This document shows positions 7,940-14,964 of a stretch of 20,227 bases of DNA, piece by piece. Location of the stretch: NCBI GenBank assembly GCA_947379685.1, contig CANCOG010000023.1, positions 1 through 20,227 of the forward strand, read 5' to 3'. Below the pieces are notes generated by a model. The model was given only the letters and a program-made list of their open reading frames with translations, searched no databases and was not told where the DNA came from. Positions within the stretch are counted from its first letter, which is position 1. Each line of letters opens with the position of its first letter. This DNA is from Flavipsychrobacter stenotrophus (GTDB taxonomy: Bacteria; Bacteroidota; Bacteroidia; Chitinophagales; Chitinophagaceae). The position numbers and the translations under genes were made by a program.

Positions 7940-8572
7940 CTACAAATTTGGCTGCCGTAGTACCCTCGCTACAGCCTGAGCTTTGGAATTGACGTGTAAT
8001 TTCTCGTATATATTACTGATGTGTGTACGAATAGTGCTAATACTGACAAAATACTTTTCAGCAATTTTCTTATGGCTCAACCCTTCTACCAGGCAGTATA
8101 GTACCTCCTTCTCTCTGGCCGTGAGACAGTACCCCTGGGTTTCGGCAACCGGGACCTGTTGAAATGACTGAATTACCTTACGGGCAATGCTGGGACTCAT
8201 GGGGGCGCCGCCTTTTATCAGATCTTCGATTGCTAAAATAATTTCGCCTGGGGGTGTCTTTTTCAATAAATAGCCGGAAGCCCCAAACCGTATCGCATCA
8301 AAAATTTTATCATCATCTTCAAACACAGTGAACATTAGCACCTGAATTTCCGGAAAACTCATTTTAATCAGCTTTACCCCTTCAATGCCCGACATATCAG
8401 GAAGGCCAATATCGAGCACAAGTATGTCAGGCACATTGTTAACCAATTCGCTAACTATATGCATCAAAGTGCCTATTGCTAATACGCATGACATGTTTGG
8501 CTGCGAATTTATCAACCTGGAAAGGCTGCTCCTTAATGCCGCATTATCTTCTATTATTCCTACTTTGATCAT
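7940..8572 (-). CDS. NarL/LuxR-type response regulator
   Basis: A 210-aa DNA-binding response regulator. The receiver domain (about 1-120) has the acidic pair Glu8-Asp9, phospho-acceptor Asp54 in LVLDIGLPDMSG, Thr82 and Lys104, so it should be phosphorylatable. The LuxR-type helix-turn-helix (about 147-205) contains LTAREKEVLYCLVEGLSHKK and VSISTIRTHISNIYEKL. The start is taken at ATG 8572 because MIKVGIIEDNAAL is the normal receiver N-terminus; the frame continues 12 codons further to 8608 but that part is not family-like. It lies 44 bases after the histidine kinase stop and is surely co-transcribed with it, forming a cognate pair. The target is unknown; the secreted protein gene downstream is a positional guess. 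Only a weak hairpin follows the stop. Confidence 0.93.
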   Translation of the reverse strand: MIKVGIIEDNAALRSSLSRLINSQPNMSCVLAIGTLMHIVSELVNNVPDILVLDIGLPDMSGIEGVKLIKMSFPEIQVLMFTVFEDDDKIFDAIRFGASGYLLKKTPPGEIILAIEDLIKGGAPMSPSIARKVIQSFQQVPVAETQGYCLTAREKEVLYCLVEGLSHKKIAEKYFVSISTIRTHISNIYEKLHVNSKAQAVARVLRQPNL

Positions 8573-8616
8573 GGCAATAAAATTGAGCTTTTGATGAATA
8601 ACCGGCAATCAGATGT

Positions 8617-9978
8617 CTATACTATTTTTATGATGAGTTTTAAAGACGTTTCAATGCCGGGAACTGATTTCAGTACCAGCTGAGCTGCAATGTTTTTTGC
8701 ACGTTGCCTGATGTTGTACAAACCATTTCCGGAAAACGCAGCTGTTGTTTCGAATCCTTTGCCATTATCTTCGACCGAGAATTCAAGGAAATCGCCATTT
8801 CTTTTAGCAGAGACCCTTGCCTCAGTACAACCTGAGTGCTTTACCACATTATTGACAGACTCTTTCAATATCAAGTAAACGTCCTGCCTTTTTTCAGTTA
8901 ATAGGTTCCCGCTAAAAACTTCAGTCGAAAAATCAAAAATATAGTTGATATTTTTAGCTTCGAATAATGTAGTGGCAAATTGCCTTATTCGTAGAAGCAT
9001 TTCCTCCATTGAATCATTTCTTGGGTTAAGGCTCCAGATAATGTCGTCCATTTTTTCCATAATTACACGAACATCACCCTTTATCTCATCTTGCATTTGT
9101 GTTTTGTTCTCTTCGTTTTGTTCCATTGTAATAACTTCACTAAGAATGGAAACAGAACTCAGGGTTGAACCAATTTCATCATGCAATTCCGAAGCTATCC
9201 GGCTCCGTTCCTGTTCCCTTATCTTAAATGACAGCTCAATTTTTTCAAGTTTATTCTTCTGCAATTCCAGCTCTTGCTCCAATACGCGCTGGTTAGCCCT
9301 TTCCTTTTCTATCGTTTCCATACTCATCTTATAGCTGATGGAAGCAGAAAAAAAATAAACGTCGACATTATAGCCAACTGCTAAAACCGTAAGTGCATTG
9401 GGAAACATTCTATTCCACCAAAACAGTTGAACCATTGTTGAGCACAGGCCGAAAAATATCATCGCAGAAATAGCATAAAGAATGTATTTGAAGTAAGTAT
9501 CCTTTCTTCTTTTCACAACGGTGAGCAAACTGATAAATCCTCCGGCAAGCAACAAGATCCGAATACCAATATAAGTTGCAATAAATAATGACCGCCCAAC
9601 ATGATATATGGTAACCAAATGATGTAATAACCCGTTTAGTGGAATATAAATAAGGATGACTACCGGAGCTATTCTACAATATAAATAGGCCAAACGATCT
9701 TTTTTTACGTCAAGTTCCATTGCCACTCTCGAAAAAAGAACATAAAACAAAAAAGAGATCATTTGCAAAGCCTCGTCAGTCACAAAAAATGAAACCGAAG
9801 GAATTCGCTTAAAATAGATGCATTTAATTAGGCAGTAGACAAATACGCTCCATAAATACCTTGAATAGCTGGCAATTAATTGGCGAGGGTTATGTGTATA
9901 CAGCACAGTATGGTAAATAGACGCCAGTAACAAAGCGCCGGTGACCATAACAAATATGATGTAATTAATATCGTACAC
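8617..9978 (-). CDS. Membrane histidine kinase, HisKA_3 (NarL-partner) class
   Basis: A 453-aa sensor kinase. The first ~215 residues are about seven hydrophobic helices without a sizeable periplasmic domain, resembling 7TM sensor modules. A coiled coil follows (about 217-258). The dimerisation helix has the phospho-acceptor His266 in ASELHDEIGSTLSS, typical of HisKA_3 kinases that pair with NarL-type regulators. The ATPase domain shows the N-box KESVNNVVKH (372-381), G1 EDNGKGF (403-409) and G2 GNGLYNIRQRA (417-427). All core residues are present. The start is GTG at 9978: there is no in-frame ATG before a stop at 10003-10005, and a perfect -7 element lies just upstream. It is first in an operon with the response regulator. 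The stimulus is probably membrane-borne or sensed within the bilayer, which is inference. Confidence 0.9.
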   Translation of the reverse strand: MYDINYIIFVMVTGALLLASIYHTVLYTHNPRQLIASYSRYLWSVFVYCLIKCIYFKRIPSVSFFVTDEALQMISFLFYVLFSRVAMELDVKKDRLAYLYCRIAPVVILIYIPLNGLLHHLVTIYHVGRSLFIATYIGIRILLLAGGFISLLTVVKRRKDTYFKYILYAISAMIFFGLCSTMVQLFWWNRMFPNALTVLAVGYNVDVYFFSASISYKMSMETIEKERANQRVLEQELELQKNKLEKIELSFKIREQERSRIASELHDEIGSTLSSVSILSEVITMEQNEENKTQMQDEIKGDVRVIMEKMDDIIWSLNPRNDSMEEMLLRIRQFATTLFEAKNINYIFDFSTEVFSGNLLTEKRQDVYLILKESVNNVVKHSGCTEARVSAKRNGDFLEFSVEDNGKGFETTAAFSGNGLYNIRQRAKNIAAQLVLKSVPGIETSLKLIIKIV

Positions 9979-9997
9979 AATTGGGGTATTGTATATC

Positions 9998-10005
9998 CAA
10001 AGCTA
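9998..10005 (-). promoter_or_regulatory. -7 element of the two-component operon
   Basis: On the minus strand this reads TAGCTTTG, an exact TAnnTTTG match, 20 bases before the GTG start of the kinase gene. That predicts a short leader of about 13 bases. No TTG sits at the usual distance upstream. Confidence 0.5.
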
Positions 10006-10108
10006 GTAAATAGTGATGATACCTGCTGTTCCGACTATATTGTCTTAATCAATCTAATGAAACCTATCCGGGACCCGTTTTGTGCCTCGCCAGCAATTTT
10101 CAATCAGG

Positions 10109-10822
10109 CTACTTGCTGAAAACAACATTGTAAGGGAACCAGATATTTCCCTCTGGAATAAACACTTCAGTGGCGTTCGTATCGAGGAATAATTTATAAT
10201 CAAAAGCAGGATACTCAGGAGAGAAATACCCGGGATAGTAGTACTTGATCTTCTTGTCGAGACAATACAAATATTTGAGAGCCATAACGTATTTCCCGGG
10301 GCTGTATTTTTTGTATTCCGGATCGTAGAAATTGATAATACCCGCTATGGCTTCAGTTCCTTTGTCAAAAATGCCAGCTGCAATGAGTTGTTTATTATCT
10401 CTTACTTCGATTATGTAAGAATCGTAAACCTTGTTTTCAACGTCCTGCAATAAGTCGTTGAGATTTTTCGCTGTTTCAAATTTAAGGTTCGCGACATACT
10501 TTTTGTGGAGCTCAGCTACGTCATCGGTTATACTAAATGGACGAACAACAACCGAGAATTGCTTATTGAGCTCAATTATTTTCCTGGCCTGTTTCGTCAT
10601 ATTCACTTGCCTGACCAGATACCTGAGCCAGAGCACCCGAAACAACCTTCCGTCCCGGTAAGGCTCCAGTGTATGTACTGTAAAAATAAGACGACCGGTA
10701 CGGTACCAGCCAAACGACAGGTAGGTATCCAGTACTTCCTTTTTAACAGACTCCAGGAAGTGAACATCTTCATTCATGGGCTGGGTGAATTTATACAGGG
10801 ATAAAATTGGCGATTCGGGCAT
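10109..10822 (-). CDS. Arginyl/leucyl-tRNA-protein transferase-like protein (ATE/Bpt-related)
   Basis: A 237-aa cytoplasmic protein. Two regions resemble bacterial aminoacyl-tRNA-protein transferases (N-degron enzymes of the ATE1/Bpt type, which adopt a GNAT-like fold). The N-terminal part has GWYRTGRLIFTVH and a following basic QVNMTKQARKIIELNKQFSV, like the family's GYRRSG...RRILKRN region. The C-terminal part has NFYDPEYKKYSPGKYVMALK and KYYYPGYFSPEYPAFDYK, like the family's YFDP..YSLG and YLGY blocks. The Cys motifs of the N-terminal domain are missing; I see just one Cys, near residue 187. Activity as a transferase is therefore uncertain. The start is set at ATG 10822; the frame runs to 10873 but the extra residues are hydrophobic and not family-like. 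It stands alone between the two-component operon and rpmI-rplT. Confidence 0.6.
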   Translation of the reverse strand: MPESPILSLYKFTQPMNEDVHFLESVKKEVLDTYLSFGWYRTGRLIFTVHTLEPYRDGRLFRVLWLRYLVRQVNMTKQARKIIELNKQFSVVVRPFSITDDVAELHKKYVANLKFETAKNLNDLLQDVENKVYDSYIIEVRDNKQLIAAGIFDKGTEAIAGIINFYDPEYKKYSPGKYVMALKYLYCLDKKIKYYYPGYFSPEYPAFDYKLFLDTNATEVFIPEGNIWFPYNVVFSK

Positions 10823-10952
10823 AATACGAGCGAAAATAGTTACATCGGTAACAAAAAGAAAATGGAAAGCCAAAGTCTCCAGAAATTAGTACCGGTAGTG
10901 CCTACCCGAAATATGCGCTTCAGCAACGGCCCAAACTGACTACTTAGATGAC

Positions 10953-10987
10953 ACAAAAATAGCCCGTATCCTAACAGATACGGGCTA
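10953..10987 (-). terminator. Terminator of rpmI-rplT
   Basis: An 11-bp GC-rich stem (10960-10970 with 10977-10987) and a 6-base loop lie 22 bases after the rplT stop. The minus strand continues into ATTTTTGTG, giving the T-run. Confidence 0.85.
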
Positions 10988-11008
10988 CCCAATATATTCA
11001 GGTAATAA

Positions 11009-11353
11009 TTATTTTACTGATGCAACCAGCGCTGTGAATGAAGCTGGCTCATTCATTGCGAGATCAGCCAGTACCTTACGGTTCAGCGTGATATCCTTAG
11101 CAGCTAACTTACCGATGAACTGAGAATAGCTCATACCTTCTGCACGAACGGCAGCGTTGATACGAACGATCCAAAGGCTGCGGTATTCGCGCTTTTTCAG
11201 CTTACGGCCTACGAATTTATATCCAAGTCCTTTTTCAAGAACGTTTTTGGCAACGGTATATACGTTCTTACGCTTACCGTAAAAACCTTTGGCCTGCTTT
11301 AATATTTTTTTCCTTCTCTGGCGGGATGCGACTGCATTTACAGAACGTGGCAT
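11009..11353 (-). CDS. rplT: 50S ribosomal protein L20
   Basis: L20 binds 23S rRNA early in large-subunit assembly. The 114-aa product has the standard length and features: the highly basic N-terminal arm MPRSVNAVASRQRRKKILKQ, the AKGFYGKRKNVYTVAK block, and the globular C-terminal domain with RSLWIVRINAA and LNRKVLADLA. It follows rpmI by 87 bases on the same strand and ends before a strong terminator, giving a two-gene transcript. In many bacteria L20 represses its own operon by binding the leader. The leader here appears too short (about 13 bases before rpmI) for a large L20-binding structure, although the 87-base gap between the two genes could hold something. The usual partner infC is not adjacent. 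Confidence 0.98.
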   Translation of the reverse strand: MPRSVNAVASRQRRKKILKQAKGFYGKRKNVYTVAKNVLEKGLGYKFVGRKLKKREYRSLWIVRINAAVRAEGMSYSQFIGKLAAKDITLNRKVLADLAMNEPASFTALVASVK

Positions 11354-11440
11354 GTTTAAAAATTAATGTCTTTTAATAAAAATTGTTTATATGATCATTC
11401 GCACGGGTACGTCAATCACTAGTATACGGCAACCGAAAGT

Positions 11441-11638
11441 TTATGCCATTACGAGCATACGCTTAACGAGACGCATATTGCTTGGGTGTACCAAGCCATG
11501 TATGCGCAAGTGGCGTTTGCGTGATTTAGATTTTTTAGTCAATAAGTGACTCTTAAAGGCTTTATACCTGCGTATCTTGCCAGTACCGGTAACTCTGAAT
11601 GTCTTTTTCGCACGTGAGTGCGTTTTCATCTTTGGCAT
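11441..11638 (-). CDS. rpmI: 50S ribosomal protein L35
   Basis: L35 is a small, very basic protein of the large ribosomal subunit. The 65-aa product begins MPKMKTHSRAKKTFRVTGTG, the classic L35 N-terminus, and ends with a basic stretch containing KRHLRIHGLVHPSNMRLVKRML. ATG 11638 is used because it gives the canonical N-terminus; an in-frame ATG three codons upstream (11647) is less likely. A perfect -7 element (11659-11666) lies just upstream, so transcription starts here and not in an upstream infC. It is co-transcribed with rplT. Confidence 0.97.
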   Translation of the reverse strand: MPKMKTHSRAKKTFRVTGTGKIRRYKAFKSHLLTKKSKSRKRHLRIHGLVHPSNMRLVKRMLVMA

Positions 11639-11658
11639 GGAAATCAAATTTGGGATTG

Positions 11659-11666
11659 CAAAGGTA
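11659..11666 (-). promoter_or_regulatory. -7 element of rpmI-rplT
   Basis: On the minus strand this is TACCTTTG followed by CA, an exact match to the Bacteroidota consensus. It lies 21 bases before the rpmI ATG. No TTG sits at the normal spacing upstream; that stretch is AT-rich. Confidence 0.6.
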
Positions 11667-11928
11667 GTTAATTTTTGAATTGAATATTTGTTTTTTGAGT
11701 ACCTCGATTATATTTTTTTAAAATTAATTAAAAATAAGGGCAAATCCCCTGCTTCCAAGGCACCGGAAACAATTAAAACTCTGGTGCAATATTACACAAT
11801 GAAAAGGAGAAAAAGACGAATCCAATGATAATGATGAAATATTCCTCCACTCTCATCCAATGCCTGTTTTATTTTGCCCGATTCCAAAGAGCGCTCTTAA
11901 TATTCTTCATTGTGCAGTAATCATTTAT
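11667..11928. other. AT-rich divergent intergenic region with inverted repeats
   Basis: This region separates the minus-strand rpmI-rplT unit from the plus-strand gene at 11954. No ORF of note is present. It holds a perfect 12-bp palindrome AAGAGCGCTCTT (11887-11898). It also holds a long-range inverted repeat: CACAATGAA (11795-11803) pairs with TTCATTGTG (11906-11914), extended by ATTA (11791-11794) and TAAT (11918-11921) across a 3-base bulge. Confidence 0.4.
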
Positions 11929-11936
11929 TAAATTTG
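11929..11936 (+). promoter_or_regulatory. -7 element of the pRiA4b ORF-3-like gene
   Basis: TAAATTTG is an exact TAnnTTTG match, 18 bases before the ATG at 11954. A TTG at 11910-11912 lies 16 bases upstream, slightly closer than usual. This predicts a leader of about 12 bases and probably also drives miaA. Confidence 0.55.
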
Positions 11937-11953
11937 CCGCTCAAATACTAACC

Positions 11954-12526
11954 ATGGCCATACTTCGGTTCAGAATATATTGGGAAGAGGACGACCTTAC
12001 CTATCGTGACATTGAAATACAAGGCACTCAAACTTTCTTGGAATTTCATAAGGCTATTGTATTGGCCTACGAATTCGATGGCAAGCATGAGGCTTCCTTT
12101 TATGAAAGCAATGATAAATGGCAATATGGCCGTGAGCTGAATTCTGAGGTATTGGTTAACAAGAAAGACGCACCTGCGTTGTCAATGACCCGTACACCCG
12201 TTGCAGCACTAGTTTCGATACCCGGGCAGAAATTTGTTTATGTCTATGACCCGTTAAAGAAGTGGACTTTCATGATCGAACTTATTACTGTGAGCAGGGA
12301 AGACACTTACAAACGCACTTATCCGTTCATCCTTCGTAAAGAAGGTATCGCGCCTGCTCAATATGGCATCAAGGGCGTAAACCCCAATAAACTTATGGAG
12401 ATTGAAGAAAAGTATGACTTGGGTGCTGAAGAAATGGCCGAAGGATTTGGAACAGACGGTGACGAAGGAGCAGGTATTGGTGGTGGTGAAGAATCAGGAC
12501 ATGAGGAGGCCGGTTCTGACTTCTAA
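11954..12526 (+). CDS. Plasmid pRiA4b ORF-3-like family protein
   Basis: A 190-aa protein with the pRiA4b ORF-3-like fold (about 1-140). Visible family features are the N-terminal strand ILRFRIYWEEDDLTYRDIEI, the TFLEFHKAIVLAYEFDGKHEASFY helix-strand region, and FVYVYDPLKKWTFMIELI. The biochemical role of this family is not established; despite the name it is common on chromosomes. The C-terminal ~40 residues are acidic, Gly-rich and low-complexity (GDEGAGIGGGEESGHEE) and are probably disordered. There is no signal peptide or membrane segment. miaA begins 37 bases after the stop with no terminator between, so the two are probably co-transcribed. The -7 element at 11929-11936 supports this start. 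Confidence 0.8.
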   Translation: MAILRFRIYWEEDDLTYRDIEIQGTQTFLEFHKAIVLAYEFDGKHEASFYESNDKWQYGRELNSEVLVNKKDAPALSMTRTPVAALVSIPGQKFVYVYDPLKKWTFMIELITVSREDTYKRTYPFILRKEGIAPAQYGIKGVNPNKLMEIEEKYDLGAEEMAEGFGTDGDEGAGIGGGEESGHEEAGSDF

Positions 12527-12563
12527 ATCTGTAAGCATTTTAGGCAAACTAATAAAAAGCTAA

Positions 12564-13469
12564 TTGGCCGAAACAAAGAAAACAGTACTTATCATTGCCG
12601 GCCCTACCGCCGTTGGGAAAACTGCGGTAGCTATTGAAATTGCCAGGCAACTGGGGACTGAAATCATTTCCGCCGACAGCAGGCAGTGTTATCAGGAAAT
12701 GAACATAGGCACAGCCCGCCCAGCGCCTGATGAATTGAGCGCTGTAAAACATCATTTCATCGCTGAATACCCTGTTACAAAAGAGCTTACTGCCGCCGAC
12801 TACGAACGGACAGTAATTGAACTTCTGGAACAGTTATTTCGATTCCATGACACAGTCGTCATTTGTGGGGGTACGGGGCTTTACATTAAGGCCCTTTGCG
12901 ATGGGCTAGATGAAATGCCACCGGTTAACCGAGAAATAAACGATGAAGTTGAAGCCCTGTACAACCAGCATGGCATTGAGTGGCTACAGGCAACAATTCA
13001 GGCCGAGGATCCCAGTTTCCATACTTCCGGTGAAATTCATAACCCAGCCCGGCTTATACGTGCATTGGTCTTTATCCGGTCCACTGGTAAGAGCATTTTA
13101 CTATATCGGACAAATACAAAAAAAGAACGCCCTTTTCGCACCATAATCGCAGGGCTGGAATTACCGCGGGAAGTGTTGTATGACCGCATCAACCAGCGGG
13201 TTGAATTAATGATTGGTGGCGGGTTGGAGGCTGAAGCAAGAGCATTGTACCCATTGAAGGAATTAAAAAACCTCCAGACTGTGGGCTATACTGAATTTTT
13301 TGACTTTTTTGACGGGCGTTGTACCCGTGGGGAAGCTATCGACAAAATAAAGCAACATACCCGTAACTATGCCAAAAGACAAATGACCTGGTTCAAAAAG
13401 AACAAGGAGATACATTGGTTTGATGCCAGTGTTACGGGCGTGGCCAATGATATTATCGGGTTATTATAA
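12564..13469 (+). CDS. miaA: tRNA dimethylallyltransferase
   Basis: MiaA adds a dimethylallyl group to N6 of adenosine 37 in tRNAs that read UNN codons. The 301-aa product has the normal length. It shows the P-loop GPTAVGKT (13-20), the SADSRQCYQEMNIGTARP motif with Asp38, and the HHFIAEYPVTKELTAADYE, CGGTGLYIKAL and HNPARLIRALV blocks. C-terminally it has LQTVGYTEFFDFF and TRNYAKRQMTWFKK, which contributes to tRNA binding. The start is TTG at 12564: a TAA stop in frame occupies the three bases before it, and the first ATG is near residue 46, after the P-loop. It is likely translated from the same transcript as the upstream gene. Confidence 0.96.
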   Translation: MAETKKTVLIIAGPTAVGKTAVAIEIARQLGTEIISADSRQCYQEMNIGTARPAPDELSAVKHHFIAEYPVTKELTAADYERTVIELLEQLFRFHDTVVICGGTGLYIKALCDGLDEMPPVNREINDEVEALYNQHGIEWLQATIQAEDPSFHTSGEIHNPARLIRALVFIRSTGKSILLYRTNTKKERPFRTIIAGLELPREVLYDRINQRVELMIGGGLEAEARALYPLKELKNLQTVGYTEFFDFFDGRCTRGEAIDKIKQHTRNYAKRQMTWFKKNKEIHWFDASVTGVANDIIGLL

Positions 13470-13693
13470 ATACAAATGTCTTATTGCCGATTCTATTGGT
13501 TGAATAGTGTTTTGTCGGCTCTGTCTTATTTTCATATTCCTAAACTTACTTTTCCTACAAATTCCGCCCGGCAGCTGCAACTTCCGAGACCATATGGGCC
13601 CGAAAAAGTTTATTGCGGGCATTTTCACCAAACATTACAACCTTGCTTTCCCAAATAGTACGTATTTTTCCCCGATAATTAAAGCGTTGAATC

Positions 13694-14884
13694 ATGCTAA
13701 TGCAGGAGGTGAAAACCGACGCGGACAGACAACAGTTTTTACAGATCGCACTTGATATATACAAGGATGATGTAAACTGGATACGTCCGCTGGATAAAGA
13801 TATAGAAGAGGTTTTTGACCCGGAGAAAAACAAATTTTTCAAGCGCGGGGAGTGTACCCGCTGGATATTAAAGGACGATGGCGGCAAGGCTATTGGTCGT
13901 ATAGCGGCTTTTGTAAACAGGCAATATAAACAAGACCAGCCTACCGGCGGCATTGGCTTTTTTGAATGTATTGACGACCAGAAAGCCGCTGATTTCATGC
14001 TTGATTTCTGCCGGGAATGGCTGAGGGAAAGAGGCATGGAAGCAATGGATGGCCCCATTAATTTTGGAGAACGTGACAAATGGTGGGGACTGGTAGTTGA
14101 TGGGTTCTATAGTCCGCTGTATGGCATGAACTATAACCCACCCTACTATGTTGCTTTATTCGAAAATTACGGATTTAAACTATATTTCAATCAGGTCTGT
14201 TTTGGGATGCAGGTAAAGCAAAAACTGGACGAAAAATTTTACCAGCGCCACGCAAAAATAGCCGCGGATCCCGGTTATAGGGCAGTTATGATTCAAAAGA
14301 GCCAGATTGAAAAATTCGCAAAGGACTTTACATACGTTTACAATAAAGCCTGGGCTGGCCATGGCGGCGGTAAAACACTTGAAGAAAAAACGGTCCAGAA
14401 GATGTTCAAAACCATGAAGCCGGTAATGGACGAGCATATCTCCTGGTTTGTTTATTACAAGGATGAACCAATTGCCATCTGGATAAACCTTCCGGACCTG
14501 AACCAGTATTTCAAATACATGAATGGCAAGTTCGGCCTGCTTCAAAAGGTACGCTTCTTTTTGTTGCAAAAATTCGGAAAATGCAGCAGATTCGTGGGAT
14601 TGGTTTTTGGCATTATACCTGAGTTCCAGGGGAAGGGAGTTGACGCTTTCGTAATTGTTGAAGGCGCGAAAGTTATTCAGCCAATGGCTAAATATGATGA
14701 CTATGAGATGTTGTGGATCGGCGATTTCAACCCAAAAATGATCAATATCGCTGAAAGCCTGGGCACCTACCGCAGCCGCACTTTACGTACTTACCGATAC
14801 CTGTTCGACCGCAGCAAACCTTTTTCCCGTCACCCTATGTTAACTGGCGGCAAGGATGCTCAAAAAGACCATAGCGACGATTGA
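13694..14884 (+). CDS. GNAT-fold protein of the YghO-like type
   Basis: A 396-aa cytoplasmic protein. The N-terminal half has DIYKDDVNWIRPLDKDIEEV followed by the FDPEKNKFF block and GRIAAFVNRQY, which resembles YghO-like proteins classed with N-acetyltransferases. The central part has MDGPINFGERDKWWGLVVDG and YNPPYYVALFENYGFKLYF. The C-terminal part has LVFGIIPEFQGKGVDAFVI, close to the acetyl-CoA-binding motif Q/RxxGxG/A of GNAT enzymes, then EMLWIGDFNPKMINIAESLG. The substrate is not known for this group. ATG 13694 is used, with another in-frame ATG two codons later. It stands alone 224 bases after miaA, with no convincing promoter seen, and ends in front of a strong convergent terminator. 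Confidence 0.75.
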   Translation: MLMQEVKTDADRQQFLQIALDIYKDDVNWIRPLDKDIEEVFDPEKNKFFKRGECTRWILKDDGGKAIGRIAAFVNRQYKQDQPTGGIGFFECIDDQKAADFMLDFCREWLRERGMEAMDGPINFGERDKWWGLVVDGFYSPLYGMNYNPPYYVALFENYGFKLYFNQVCFGMQVKQKLDEKFYQRHAKIAADPGYRAVMIQKSQIEKFAKDFTYVYNKAWAGHGGGKTLEEKTVQKMFKTMKPVMDEHISWFVYYKDEPIAIWINLPDLNQYFKYMNGKFGLLQKVRFFLLQKFGKCSRFVGLVFGIIPEFQGKGVDAFVIVEGAKVIQPMAKYDDYEMLWIGDFNPKMINIAESLGTYRSRTLRTYRYLFDRSKPFSRHPMLTGGKDAQKDHSDD

Positions 14885-14907
14885 TAAGCTGCGTTGCAAC
14901 CATAAAA

Positions 14908-14947
14908 AACGAAAAGGGTACTACATGACAGTAGTACCCTTTTCGTT
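14908..14947. terminator. Bidirectional terminator between the GNAT gene and fbp
   Basis: A perfect 17-bp stem (14908-14924 with 14931-14947) with a 6-base loop sits between the two convergent stops. A-rich sequence on the left (ATAAAAAA) and T-rich sequence on the right allow function in both directions. Confidence 0.88.
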
Positions 14948-14964
14948 GAATTTTATTTAAAAAA

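Noticed and set aside
13605..13640. Possible terminator after miaA (GCCCG paired with CGGGC)
   Set aside because: Just 5 bp of stem, a 13-base loop and no T-run directly after it.
13476..13755. Short plus-strand ORFs (60 and 82 aa) between miaA and the GNAT gene
   Set aside because: No promoter, no recognisable domain, and one runs into the GNAT coding sequence in another frame. The gap is best read as spacer.
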